Part shown: one piece after another, positions 37,801 through 45,344 of the stretch | Layout of the letters: each line of letters starts with the position of its first letter | Position numbering within the stretch: the stretch's first letter is position 1 | The notes under the pieces: generated by a model | The model's database searches: none | What the model saw: only the letters and a program-made list of their open reading frames with translations | Told to the model about the DNA's origin: nothing | Source of the DNA: Verticillium longisporum | Lineage: Eukaryota; Ascomycota; Sordariomycetes; Glomerellales; Plectosphaerellaceae | DNA: 64,000 nucleotides | Reading direction: 5' to 3' | Assembly (NCBI GenBank): GCA_019188255.1 | Contig: JAETXT010000003.1 | Location: 1,984,001-2,048,000, forward strand | Made by a program: the position numbers and the translations under genes

Positions 37801-40800
37801 CCGGCGGGGTTCTTGGGAATGATGTCCGTATTGTTTCCAGTGACGCCGCCGATCAAGCCTGTCAGGAGGTCGCCGGCTGCCGAGCCTATGGGCGCAGTCG
37901 TGTTGATGAGCCCGCCGAGGGTTGATCCAAGATTACCAGCAGGCGTGTCGGGCACGGAGGCGTTGTTGCCCGTGAGACCGCCCGTCAGGCCATCAAGGAG
38001 CTCAGCCGTCGGCGAGCCTGGCAGAACCGTGCCATTATTAAGCAGACCACCAATTATGGCGCCCACTACAGTATCGCCAGTGATGTTGGCAGGCAGCGTT
38101 CCGTTTTCTACAAGCCCGCCGACGACGGGGAGTTCTCCTGTAGATCCGCCGGGGATGACAGGGAGGGTGTTCACCGGAGGCTTGCCATTGAGCAGAGAGT
38201 CGATGAGGGGGCCAGAGGCGGCTGCAATGTTGGGAACGTCAGGCGAAGTCGCGTTGTTAAGGAGTCCATCCAGAAGCCCGCCGACTGCATCCCCGGGGAG
38301 GTTGGTCGCAGGGACAGTGCCGGTGTTGGGAATGGTAACGGTGTTGTTGTCAAGTCCACCGATGACGCTGTTCACGACATCTTCGGGCAGAGTTCCGTTG
38401 AGCAAGTCTCCGACAGCACCAGGGAGGACCTCCTGAAGCTGCTCTGGCGTCGTGACGTTGCCGATAGCAGCGCCCAGGCCTCCGGGGACGACAGTGCCGA
38501 TGTTTGCAAGTGGGTTCTCCGCAGTAGGGCCAAGGATATCGGTGATGAGCGGCGGGAGAATACCAACGGTGCCCTGTCCGGGTGTGCCACTGCCGATCAA
38601 GCCGTCGATGAGGCCAGGCAAGACATTGCCGAGATTTCCCTTGCTGATGTCGTCGAGAAGGCTTGGGATGAGACCACCGCCTTCGGTAGTGCCGTTGCCA
38701 ATAAGGCCCCCTAGGAGAGGCGGCAGCACAGTGTTGGTAATGTTGCCGGTGCTGTCCTTGGCGATGCTATCCTGGAGACTGTCTACGAGCGGAGGAAGCG
38801 AACCGTTGGGTCCGATGAGATCAGTGACAGTCGCTGGAGGAATAGCGCCCTGGTTGACGAGTTTGTCCAGTATGCCAGGAAGGAGACCGCCGCCAGCAGA
38901 AGTTCCGTCACCCAAGACACCCTTGATGATGTCAGGGACGAGGTTGCTCGTCTGTCCCTTGCCAATGTTATCGAGGAGACTTGGAACGAGGCCGCTGGGT
39001 CCGAGAGCGTCGTTGACGACCTGATTCAGCGTGTCGGTGATTTGACGAGGTTGATTCGGCTCAACCGCAGGCAGGGGCACACAGTTTCCAGACACACAAG
39101 TGCCCGAACAAGACTGGCCCAAGCCACCGCAGTTGTTGACGTCGCCGAGATGATCGTAGCACGTCCCGTCGCGGCAGGATTCAAAGGCCGCGCATGTCGT
39201 GCCGCCGCACTGTCCGAGAACAGGAGGCACACACTTGCCGGCAACGCAAGTCGAGCCAGACGGCTCACAGGCCCTGCCCTCGGCGCCACAATTTGCCGCG
39301 TCGGTGAACACGTCCAGGCAGGTGGCAGACGAGCAGATCTGGCCTTCGGCGCAGTTGGTCTGACCGCAGACGGGGGCTGTCAGGGCAGTGCACACGCCAG
39401 AAACGCAGACTTGGTCGTTGGAGCACGCTGTGCCAGCGCTGCCGCAATTCTTGTTGTCCGTCGCCAAGTTGACGCAGATTGTACCTTCAACACACAGCTC
39501 GCCAGCTCCGCAGACGTCGCCGCCGCACCCCGTGGGTGCTGCCGGGTCAGAGCACTGGCCCGAAATGCACGTCTGGCCTGCTTGGCAAGTTGTGCCAGCA
39601 GCACCGCAGTTGTTGAGATCTGTCGAGAGGGCGAGGCAGACATTTTCAACACAGACTTGAAGCTGGCTGTCGCACGTTGTGTCGCCACACAAAGCAGTGG
39701 GGGACGGAGCACAGGTACCGGAGCGGCAGATGTTGTTCGGAGGGCAAGGCGTGTCCTTGGCGCCGCAGTGCAGGGCATCATTGAGAATGTCGATGCAGAG
39801 GCCATGAACGCAAAGCTCACCTGTACCACAAACGGCGCCAGAACATGTCGATGGGTCAGGGTCCACGACGCAAATGTCAGACACGCAAATGAGACCAGAC
39901 GCACAGGGCGTGTTCAGTCCTTCGCATCCGCCGATGGGCAAGCCCGTCGGCGTGCAAACACCGTCATGACAGACGAGACCATCATGGCAGGGCCCGCGAC
40001 CAGGGCCACAGGTATCCTTTGGGGAGATGATGCACTGATCATTCTCACAGACAAAGCCGTTGGCACAGGCCGCGCCTCCCTCGCCGCAGCCAGTTCCCTC
40101 GGGGGTCGTGATGCATGCTCCACGAACGCAGGTCAGACCCGAGGAGCAAGGGCTCCCCGTGCTACCACAGACAGCACCTTGGGCCTCAATCGGAACGCAC
40201 TGATCAGCCATGCAAAGCTGACCGGCAGGACACACACGGCCGAGGGGGCCGCAGACGTCAGTGGGCGCCCCGATGGCGAGGCATGAATCTCCCGCACAGA
40301 ACTGCCCTGCGGAGCACGGAGCTCCCGTGTTACCGCAGTTATCAGAAGGCCCAGCAATGGCCGAGCACGCTCCTGACACGCAAAGGCTGCCAGATGGGCA
40401 AACCTGACCCGAGGTGCCACAGAAGTCATCGGGGCCGCGTGAGACGACACATCTGTCCTCGATGCAGAGTAGTCCCGCAGCACAGCGCTGTCCGGTAGGG
40501 CCACACGTGTTAACAGGCGGCGTGGAACCAGTAGCGGGCGGAACGGGAACACCACCGCCGCCGGTCGTCGGGTTGTTTGGATCAGCAACAATAGGGAGGT
40601 CGGGGCTCCCAATCGGCTGACTGCCGTCCCCGGGAATGACGGGCTTGGTGATGCCGTCTACGGGGCCTGGGAGAGCTTGGTCTCCTCCAGGAATAGGTTG
40701 GTCTGTTCCAGGCACAGTTTGGCCTCCTCCGGGGGTAGACTGGTCTCCTCCTGGAATAGGCTGGTCTCCTCCACCCGCAGGCAGGTCAGCTCCGGGACTT

Positions 40801-43800
40801 GGTACTTCGCTCACATTGCCGAAGCACACGCCGGCAATGCAAGACAGGCCGTTCTCGCAAGGGCCTCCAGTGTCGCCGCAATTGTCTCCGTCTCCCGCTC
40901 CCGGCAAGCAAGCGCCGCCGACACAGGTGGCGCCGCGGGAGCAGGGCTCGTTGGTCTGCCCGCACGGTGTCTCTGGGCCCGTAGCCTCCGTGCAGCTGCC
41001 GTCGATACAGACAGATCCGGCGGCACACGGAGCACCGGTGGCTCCACAGTTATCGTTGGGTCCGGCAATGCCGACGCACACGCCGCTCGCACAGAATGAG
41101 GAGACGGGACACGGCCCTCCGGTGCTGCCGCAGTCACCATCAGGATCATCAACGGCAACACAACCACCGTTGAGACAGATGCGCCCGGCACTGCAAGTAG
41201 TCCCAGAAGCACCACCAGCACAGGATCCGAAGGGCAGCACGCAGGCGCCAGCAACACATTTGTTTCCGACAGGGCAAGGTCCTCCAGTGGTACCGCAAGC
41301 TCCTGTAACAGGCAAGAGTCGGCACGAGCCCTCGACACAGTTCTCGGTGGCCTTGCATGGCGCTCCGGTGTTGCCACAGTCTTGTGTGACGCCGATGGAC
41401 ACACAGGTTCCGTGTATACACTGCTGGCCGGTTCCGCAGGCAATGCCGGTGCCGCAACCCTTGGCGTCCTGGAACTGCAGACATTGACCAGCGAAACACT
41501 GCTGGCCGGCAGGGCAGATTTGACCTGGGCCACCACAGTTGGTCGGCGACTGGGCGAGGACACAAGTGCCTGCCGCGCAGATGGCACCCGCATCGCAAGT
41601 GAGGCCGTTGCGATCACAGTCGGTGGGATCGCCAAGGCGTGTGCAGACATCGCCCAGGCAGAAGGTGCCGGCAGGGCAAGGCGCACTCGAAGGTCCGCAA
41701 GCCGCAGGGTCTGTCAGTGTAGTGCAAGATCCGTCGATACAGATCTCGCCCGTTTTGCATGCTGGATCGGTACACCCAGCAGATGGGTCCGGCCGTGCTT
41801 GCGCCGTGCAGCGGCCAGCGAGGCAAAGTTCGCCATCGGAGCATTGAGTGCCTCCCTCACCGCAGTCGTTGGACGACGAAACGGGCACACAGTTCTTTGC
41901 TACACAGACGAAGCCATCTTCGCAGTCTCGGCCCTTGGAAGTGCAGCCAGTTGATCCGATGATAGGCAAACACTGCTCACCTGCACACATGTGACCCGGC
42001 AGACACTGGCCGCCTCCTGAGCCGCAGGAAGAGGGATCCTTGATGGCAGAACAGACGCCATCCACACAGAGCTCCGTCTCAGACTCGCAGGCGGGGTTGC
42101 AGCCGCTAACACGCGTGGGAACGCACTGTCCCTGAACACAACGGTGGTTGCTCGGGCAAGGCTCGCCGTCATCGGTGCACGAATTGGGATCTCTGATCGG
42201 CACACAGTTGCCAGCCAGGCAGTTCGTGTCGAGCGGGCAGTTGCGGCCACGAAGACCACAGTCGATGGGGGCCTGAATCGGCTGGCAGAACCCTGCAATG
42301 CAGACGGATCCACGAGCACAGTTGGGTGCGCACTCCTTGGGTGTTTGGATAGGCTGACACTCGCCTCCAAAGCAGACGCTGCCCTCGACGCAAGTCTGCG
42401 AGCATGCGCCAGCGCCGCGAGTGGGAACGCAGACACCGTTGAGACAGGCAGCTCCACCAAAACAGCGCGGCCGGCACTTGTCTCTGGGATCTATAGGGAT
42501 ACAAGTGCCACCCATGCACGCCTCGCTCATTGAGCAGCCAGGGTTGCAGCTGTCAGAGCTGGCTATCGGTACACAAGTGTTGTCGATGCACGCGGCACCA
42601 GGCAAACAGAGGGGTCGACAAGCGTCAGGCCTCTCGACGGGCGTGCATGCGCCATCGAGGCAGACATTTCCGGTACCACAGCCGTCTGCGCACTGATCGG
42701 GCTTTTGCAAGGGCTTACACTCGGTGCCGACGCAGATCGTGCCCGGCGCACAGGTCGAGGGGCACTTGTCCGCGGGCGGCGGAATGCTGCCACCGTTGAT
42801 GGGGATACAGACGTCTCGAACGCAAGCTGAACCCGACGGGCACACGTTGCCCTCGGAGCCACAGTTCTCGGGGTCCCTGCCGGTATCCACAGGAACACAC
42901 TTGTTGAGAATACAGAGGTTGTTCGCGGGGCATGCGTTGGTCGAGGAACCGCACTTCTGCGGGTCACCAGTGAGCTTGACGCACGTTCCCGAGATGCAGT
43001 GTTCGCCGGTGCCGCATCCGTTGGATCCACATTCAGACGGCCGGGGGCCCGAGATGCCGATGGTGATGGGTCGGCACTGGCCTCGAACACAGGCCTGGCC
43101 CGAGATACATTCGACACCATTGCAGTCCTTGGGGTCACCTCCGGTGTCGATCTCCGCGCACGCACCCTGAACACAAATGTTGTTGGGCGGGCAGAGGTTC
43201 CAGGCCTCTCCGCAGTTCTCCGGGTCCCCGAAGATGTCTTTGCAGAGAGTGCCAACAAGAACCTGCTCGCCGGGGCAACGTTGTGGCGGGGGTGACTGGA
43301 TGGGATCCGTAGACATGCCGGGGAGGCCTGGCTGTGGGAGCTTGACGAAGCCGGAGTCACCACCGGGGGATGGCACCGAGGGAGAACCGCCGGCACCGGC
43401 GCTCGGAGATGTTGGAGTCGAGGGTGGCTGATCAGCGGGGACTTGGCCCGGCCCTTGTTGATCGGGAGGGCTCTGGCCAGGAGATTGACCAGGAGTCTGG
43501 CCAGGGGATTGACCAGGGTTCTGGCCTGAAGGCTGTTGTCCGGGAGGCACATCGACCGGAACCTGAGGATCAGGGAAAGTCTGATCAGGGGGTTGCTGGT
43601 CGGGTGGTGACTGAATGGGGGGGATCTGAATAGGTGGTTGCTGATCAGTTGGGCCTTGTCCAGGGGACTCTGGGCCGGTGCCAGGTTGGGTTGGAGGAGT
43701 CAGCCCAGGTTGCCCCGGGTCCGAGGGGTTTTGGCCGGGCACGGGCTCTCCAGGTGCTGGCTGGCCAGGGGCTGGCTGGTCTGGTGGGAGTTGGCCGGGC

Positions 43801-45344
43801 GGTAGTTCACCTGGAGGCAGCTGACCGGGAGCCGGCTGACCAGGAGGAAGCTGACCAGGAGGAAGCTGACCAGGCGGAAGCTGACCAGGCGGAAGCTGAC
43901 CAGGCGGAAGCTGACCAGGCGGAAGCTGACCAGGCGGAAGCTGACCAGGCGGAAGCTGACCAGGCGGAAGCTGACCAGGCGGAAGCTGACCAGGCGGAAG
44001 TTGGCCAGCGGGTTGACCGCCGCCTACACCCGTCTGACCATCACTCGAGCCACCACCGATTCCTGAGCCACCGGGCTCTCCAGGCGTCACTCCAGGTTGG
44101 CCTGGCTGATCACCGGGGCCGCCAACAGAACCGGAGCCACCGGGCTGGCCGGGCTGGTCTGAGCCAGTCTGCCCTGCACCAGGCTGACCAGGCTGTTCGG
44201 CACCAGGCTGTCCGACAGGTCCCGGGACGACAGGCACGCCAGTAGGCTGCTGACCGCCAGGCAGACCAGATGCACCAGCAGACGCGCCAGGTTGTTCCGT
44301 GGGCTGACCGCCAGGAGAGCCAGACCCAGGAGGGGCACCAGCACACCCAACGATCGTACCAGTGGCGTTCCTCGCGAGACGAGACGTACAGATGCCCGAG
44401 AGACAGACATCGCCGGCAGCGCACGGCTTGCCGTGGCAGTCGGCGACGTCGAGGTCGACATGCAGCGGGATGCACTCGTTGTTGTAGCACACGCTTCCGA
44501 GGTCGCACGTCTTCTCGCAGGCCTCGACAGGGTCGTTGCCCTCGTCGCCATCGTCAGCACCGCAGCCGAGGGCGATGCGGTCGCAGCTCCCGCCGTGGCA
44601 AGTCTCGCCAGCAAGGCACTGGACGGTGCTGTGGGCGCCGCACCTGTAGGGATCGAGCGCGATGTTGATCTCCTCGCAGACGCCGTGTCGACACGCGAGG
44701 CCGAGGGCGCACTGGTCGTCCGCCTCGCACGTGAGGGGGGAGGTGCCGACGACGTGCGCACGGCAGGCGCCATCGAGGCAGTACGTGCCCGCCTCGCAGA
44801 CGACGCCGCTGCCGCCGCAGTGCAGGGGGTCGCTTCCGAGGTCGATCTTTTGGCAGAAGCCGCTGACGCAGAGCGTGCCCGGGTCGCACCTCCTCTTGTG
44901 GGAGCCGCAGGCGCGCGAGCTCGTGCTCACCTCGATGGGCAGCGACGACCCGCGGCGGCACCAGCGACCTGCCTTGCCCGGCGCGTCGTCGCTGCCGCAT
45001 GCCGCGGGCTCGTGGAAGCTCAGGGGCCGGCAGGTGCCGACGACGCAGATCTCGCCTGCCTTGCAAGCGGTTCGTGAGGCGCCGCAGTGAAGCGGGTCGA
45101 TGCCAATGGTGACGTTGGTGCAGGCGCCATCGACGCACAGGTCGAGGGCGGTCGGGCAGCCGCTGCTGACGCCGTCGTCGAGAGACCGGCTGCCGAGCTC
45201 GTGCTCCGCCGTAAAGATGTTGGATTTCTGGATCCTGTCCCAGAGCTTGGAGGAGGGCGAGAAGCCGTTGGCCGGCGATACGCAGAGGCTGGCGAGCGAG
45301 GAGACCGCCGCCAGCCCGAGGGGCCAAGATGTGGGGCCTCTCAT
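28839..45344 (-). CDS. Giant secreted repeat protein, cysteine modules plus cysteine-free repeats (5501 aa)
   Basis: One exon of 16,506 nt without a stop. An N-terminal signal peptide (about residues 1-27, hydrophobic LGLAAVSSLASLCVS) suggests secretion. Layout: cysteine-rich modules (about 60-325); Pro/Gly/Gln-rich segment with PGQLP repeats (about 330-680); some forty CGxxGxxCxxGxxCxxGxC-like modules (about 685-2090); a cysteine-free region of about 2700 residues built from LPGLVNGxLxNG / LIPxVVNNLPxxIGGAL units with many NGT/NGS/NNT sequons (about 2095-4795); and a tail of CGRLxNxCxxGQxCxxGxC modules on Thr/Ala-rich linkers (TTTAAAPTTT). The last module ends CVNGRCQLLGVIG with no GPI-type hydrophobic tail. 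Four-Cys spacing with D-x-x-N-C-G resembles Stig1/EGF-like modules. I do not know a characterised homologue; a wall, matrix or adhesin role is inference from secretion, glycosylation and repeats. Confidence 0.85.
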   Translation of the reverse strand: MRGPTSWPLGLAAVSSLASLCVSPANGFSPSSKLWDRIQKSNIFTAEHELGSRSLDDGVSSGCPTALDLCVDGACTNVTIGIDPLHCGASRTACKAGEICVVGTCRPLSFHEPAACGSDDAPGKAGRWCRRGSSLPIEVSTSSRACGSHKRRCDPGTLCVSGFCQKIDLGSDPLHCGGSGVVCEAGTYCLDGACRAHVVGTSPLTCEADDQCALGLACRHGVCEEINIALDPYRCGAHSTVQCLAGETCHGGSCDRIALGCGADDGDEGNDPVEACEKTCDLGSVCYNNECIPLHVDLDVADCHGKPCAAGDVCLSGICTSRLARNATGTIVGCAGAPPGSGSPGGQPTEQPGASAGASGLPGGQQPTGVPVVPGPVGQPGAEQPGQPGAGQTGSDQPGQPGGSGSVGGPGDQPGQPGVTPGEPGGSGIGGGSSDGQTGVGGGQPAGQLPPGQLPPGQLPPGQLPPGQLPPGQLPPGQLPPGQLPPGQLPPGQLPPGQLPPGQPAPGQLPPGELPPGQLPPDQPAPGQPAPGEPVPGQNPSDPGQPGLTPPTQPGTGPESPGQGPTDQQPPIQIPPIQSPPDQQPPDQTFPDPQVPVDVPPGQQPSGQNPGQSPGQTPGQSPGQSPPDQQGPGQVPADQPPSTPTSPSAGAGGSPSVPSPGGDSGFVKLPQPGLPGMSTDPIQSPPPQRCPGEQVLVGTLCKDIFGDPENCGEAWNLCPPNNICVQGACAEIDTGGDPKDCNGVECISGQACVRGQCRPITIGISGPRPSECGSNGCGTGEHCISGTCVKLTGDPQKCGSSTNACPANNLCILNKCVPVDTGRDPENCGSEGNVCPSGSACVRDVCIPINGGSIPPPADKCPSTCAPGTICVGTECKPLQKPDQCADGCGTGNVCLDGACTPVERPDACRPLCLPGAACIDNTCVPIASSDSCNPGCSMSEACMGGTCIPIDPRDKCRPRCFGGAACLNGVCVPTRGAGACSQTCVEGSVCFGGECQPIQTPKECAPNCARGSVCIAGFCQPIQAPIDCGLRGRNCPLDTNCLAGNCVPIRDPNSCTDDGEPCPSNHRCVQGQCVPTRVSGCNPACESETELCVDGVCSAIKDPSSCGSGGGQCLPGHMCAGEQCLPIIGSTGCTSKGRDCEDGFVCVAKNCVPVSSSNDCGEGGTQCSDGELCLAGRCTAQARPDPSAGCTDPACKTGEICIDGSCTTLTDPAACGPSSAPCPAGTFCLGDVCTRLGDPTDCDRNGLTCDAGAICAAGTCVLAQSPTNCGGPGQICPAGQQCFAGQCLQFQDAKGCGTGIACGTGQQCIHGTCVSIGVTQDCGNTGAPCKATENCVEGSCRLLPVTGACGTTGGPCPVGNKCVAGACVLPFGSCAGGASGTTCSAGRICLNGGCVAVDDPDGDCGSTGGPCPVSSFCASGVCVGIAGPNDNCGATGAPCAAGSVCIDGSCTEATGPETPCGQTNEPCSRGATCVGGACLPGAGDGDNCGDTGGPCENGLSCIAGVCFGNVSEVPSPGADLPAGGGDQPIPGGDQSTPGGGQTVPGTDQPIPGGDQALPGPVDGITKPVIPGDGSQPIGSPDLPIVADPNNPTTGGGGVPVPPATGSTPPVNTCGPTGQRCAAGLLCIEDRCVVSRGPDDFCGTSGQVCPSGSLCVSGACSAIAGPSDNCGNTGAPCSAGQFCAGDSCLAIGAPTDVCGPLGRVCPAGQLCMADQCVPIEAQGAVCGSTGSPCSSGLTCVRGACITTPEGTGCGEGGAACANGFVCENDQCIISPKDTCGPGRGPCHDGLVCHDGVCTPTGLPIGGCEGLNTPCASGLICVSDICVVDPDPSTCSGAVCGTGELCVHGLCIDILNDALHCGAKDTPCPPNNICRSGTCAPSPTALCGDTTCDSQLQVCVENVCLALSTDLNNCGAAGTTCQAGQTCISGQCSDPAAPTGCGGDVCGAGELCVEGTICVNLATDNKNCGSAGTACSNDQVCVSGVCTALTAPVCGQTNCAEGQICSSATCLDVFTDAANCGAEGRACEPSGSTCVAGKCVPPVLGQCGGTTCAAFESCRDGTCYDHLGDVNNCGGLGQSCSGTCVSGNCVPLPAVEPNQPRQITDTLNQVVNDALGPSGLVPSLLDNIGKGQTSNLVPDIIKGVLGDGTSAGGGLLPGILDKLVNQGAIPPATVTDLIGPNGSLPPLVDSLQDSIAKDSTGNITNTVLPPLLGGLIGNGTTEGGGLIPSLLDDISKGNLGNVLPGLIDGLIGSGTPGQGTVGILPPLITDILGPTAENPLANIGTVVPGGLGAAIGNVTTPEQLQEVLPGAVGDLLNGTLPEDVVNSVIGGLDNNTVTIPNTGTVPATNLPGDAVGGLLDGLLNNATSPDVPNIAAASGPLIDSLLNGKPPVNTLPVIPGGSTGELPVVGGLVENGTLPANITGDTVVGAIIGGLLNNGTVLPGSPTAELLDGLTGGLTGNNASVPDTPAGNLGSTLGGLINTTAPIGSAAGDLLTGLIGGVTGNNTDIIPKNPAGAVGTIVGDLIKNGTTLPGTPLGDALGGITGPNPPTGNELGDVLDGLLPNGPPAGIPAIPTTEELEGLVEGLKPVVTAPGVVPPSGGFIGGVIGGVLNNGTGIRAPELPSIGINLPTLIDSTLGGTNVTGSDVPGLNVTLPAIFDGLLTNGTIDPSLGGALTDIVGGTLNNTATTGPTLPPVPGLPGTTLPGLPAAGGLVPGVLGSLPSEEIGDLLTPVVGTGDGLIPKLIDNVKNGATDTIIPDLIRDALGDGTPTSGGLIPNIVGNLQNGTLDKVLPDVAKDLLGANATLAANLTSGSPSDILPGLLNDIFGNGTAGSGLIPTVIGQVQNGSVEAILPGLVNGALGSGSPTGALPGFVNEVLGGNATAGLGTILPDLGTHLPELINESNGGISLVIPQLPSGGNGTGNGSGVGIIIPTLPGGNGAGGAGLVIPDIESVLPGLINGTGGLAPLLPGIIGSLPGIGNATEGELGEIVATLPGLVNGSTGSLEDLPAIIDRLPSLVNDTTGPLGEVIASLPGLLNGTAGLGPLLNTLPGLLNQTGAPAVNPSAELPGATGLLPGTIVPDVLNTLPALTNDAVGGGSGILIPDFGGLVNGTTGGGTGVIIPDLSSSLPGLLNGTGNAIGGLVPDVANTLPGLVSGTLPGPAALVPGLIATLPTLVNGSSAGDIISSLPAVLPGVIIPASEVDAIVENLPTLTNGTFPSIGAGAGVGVDAGVKIGIPAIPSLPQIINNLPDLLNNTNIPVSVPELIGALPGVTLPTGPSVDAPGTPGAPGGPAGGEAPGPLIPEVVNNLPSIINGSLGGGPGAGLIPPLVDSLPGLVNEAGPGDPGAGAGTGPGTIIPDAVNSIPGVIGGALGNGPASGIVPGLANALPGLVNDTLAGGPGSGPGTLLPDNVNNIPSVIGGALGNSTTSAGLIPGLIGSLPGIVNDTIGGAAPGPLIPDAVNNMPSIIGGAIGSVPGNGTAIVPGLLNDLPGLVNGVFQNQTGAGTVLPDAINTLPGVIGGALSGDNPGSAIPTVIDNLPGLINGSVGQTAPDSGGAILPGPLNELPGIIGGAVNGSTPSPEGVVPGLVNNLPAIVAGASGNQSGAGSILPGPLNELPGLLNSTLGAGGPVAGTLVPGIVNGLPDLVNGALNGTNGGSSAGPGGLPGTLLPGGLNELPGNLTAGLPNGTTAGTLLPSIIGGLPGAVNSVVNGTAGTLIPGVVNQVPGIIKGAVDSGPNIGPLIPGIVDSFPAIVNGTVSGGDQPQQDLETLIPGIIETIPTCVEGALGNVPNVNPADIIPIVIGRLPDIISQLPNVTTPGQVLPGPLNQLPGIISGAISDAAGVQPGVIAPGLVATLPAVLEGLVNNLPNTGGAVRPTIPGLSESLPGLCEDALNSGSGALIPEVVNTLPGVIGGAISNGQLPGSAISLPDLVNNLPGLINEALNKGQEECIPGPVNNLPTTIGNVISNGSLPIPNLPISDIINNLPELINGAIQTGAGTLIPDRLNNLPADIGVSLNATVGLPVPEILANLPSIINNAVSSGNPVAIPEVINNLPATIGTAVGGATNLIPQIIGNLSALVNEAINSGASTVLPPVINNLPVTIGGALNGTTLPPAIISNLPALINGAIGNGSETAGGAATLLPEAINTLPAVIGGSLGGLTGNAATLVPAIVANLPGLVTGALQSGAGTLVPPSVNNLPTTIGESLGNLTGNAGALVPEIINNLPGLIAGGLVGGTGTLLPPAVNNLPAVIGGALGNVTGAAESLVPQIIANLPGLITGAIGSNSTTLIPDVVNTLPVVIGGALTNSSIGFNPSIINNLPSLVNNAISGGNTTIIPPQVNNIPAVISGAIANGTTAGDLINNLIGNGTATAGGLLPILSGTLNGNVSIGGNSQGVLPGLVANVSVDALGPNIPTLINGLIGTNGTLNAIAGGLLGNGTAGLTIPDILGGIAAGTGNSSLPGLVGEILGNGTGGGGIGGAGAGLGVGVTVGGGLGAGGLLQNITTGLIGGGSGGASIPGVLPGIVAAGPRANTTVPSVEVVLDNLGLSNLTASLPALVDSIIGSANLTGKNITGPAASLIDGLLGPGASAGINVTLGPASGPGAGLIPNLLDNVATGNVTQIIPDLVNGLLGNGTANSGGLIPDLLQNASAGALPTVIPNIVGGLLGGATVGGAAGDLNNPGVGVNVSTNVNGTAGIGGILPTLVGSLNSGNLSNIVPGILTGLLGNGTASSGGLIPAVVVNINNGTTGANANANANATADVVNTGIIDGLLGAGSGGALLNTGGLLSGTRNLLTDSLNCGAIGIVCQGVQICRAGVCINSSGPSGTSTIPAAGTPTSPAAGISTTVVPGQGVVDLLNDSLNCGRLLNVCVLGRTCQNGQCVAIGATATVPEVAVPTVGGVATTATVGSAGLVNLVNDVFNCGRLLNVCLFGQICSNGQCIVAGATTTAPPAAAQPTTTALPATTTVAGGNIINFLTDNLNCGRLLNVCLFGQVCREGQCVSAAQATTAAIAPATTTIAVQVTTTAAGGQLTTVQVPTTVVAAAPTTAAGAGAAVGIVDLLNDSLNCGRLFNICILGQTCRNGVCVASGAAVPTTTAGTTAPTTTARATTTAPVVGTTTTAAAAPTTTVAAAPTTTAGGAFGVVDLLNDALNCGRLLNICLFGQVCRSGVCVAAGAAVPTTTAPATTAPTTTLAATTAVVTTTLLTATRAATTTTVAGVPTTIAGTTTIAVTITAAVAPTTTTGAATATTTGGTLSVSLDLHTDRLNCGRIGNICLGSQTCSSGLCISVGGAVVGGNTIATTATAATTTTTSTTAPAAAAPTTTAGTTTRAATTTTAAAPTTTAAAPTTTAAAPTTTAAAPTTTGAQTNVAIAVPTTPTTAPAAVPTTTARVTTTVPTTPTVQAVPTTPTVQAVPTTPTVQAAPTTVRAATTTAAAPTTAPQAATTTQRAATTTAPSTGSSGSTGSSGSGASCGGFFNLIPCIFPLTCVNGRCQLLGVIG
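28930..30960 (-). repeat. Thr/Ala mucin-like linkers with 4-Cys modules (C-terminal part of giant ORF)
   Basis: Alternates low-complexity TTTAAAPTTT-type stretches (densest at about 29000-29450) with at least seven near-identical modules having D-x-x-N-C-G and C-x-x-G-x-C spacing (for example LNDSLNCGRLLNVC). Thr density suggests O-mannosylation. The modules are more alike than those in the centre of the protein, suggesting later amplification. Confidence 0.8.
30961..39060 (-). repeat. Cysteine-free 24-25-residue repeat array of the giant ORF
   Basis: About 2700 residues of degenerate repeat. Paired half-units look like GTLLPEAINTLPAVIGGSLG followed by ATLVPAIVANLPGLVTGALQ, together about 49 residues. 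Fixed positions are a Pro in the first third, Asn-x-Leu-Pro in the middle, branched aliphatics around them and a Gly-rich turn, often with an N-x-T/S sequon. No Cys and little charge. The regular hydrophobic spacing suggests a solenoid or other repeated fold, but I recognise no named family. Confidence 0.8.
43756..44003 (-). repeat. 15-bp minisatellite encoding PGQLP pentapeptides
   Basis: The unit GCTGACCAGGCGGAA is repeated almost perfectly over about 43850-44000, giving about eleven consecutive GQLPP pentapeptides, followed by diverged units (GQPAP, GELPP, DQPAP, GEPVP). Being a multiple of three, it can change length without breaking the frame. Confidence 0.92.
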
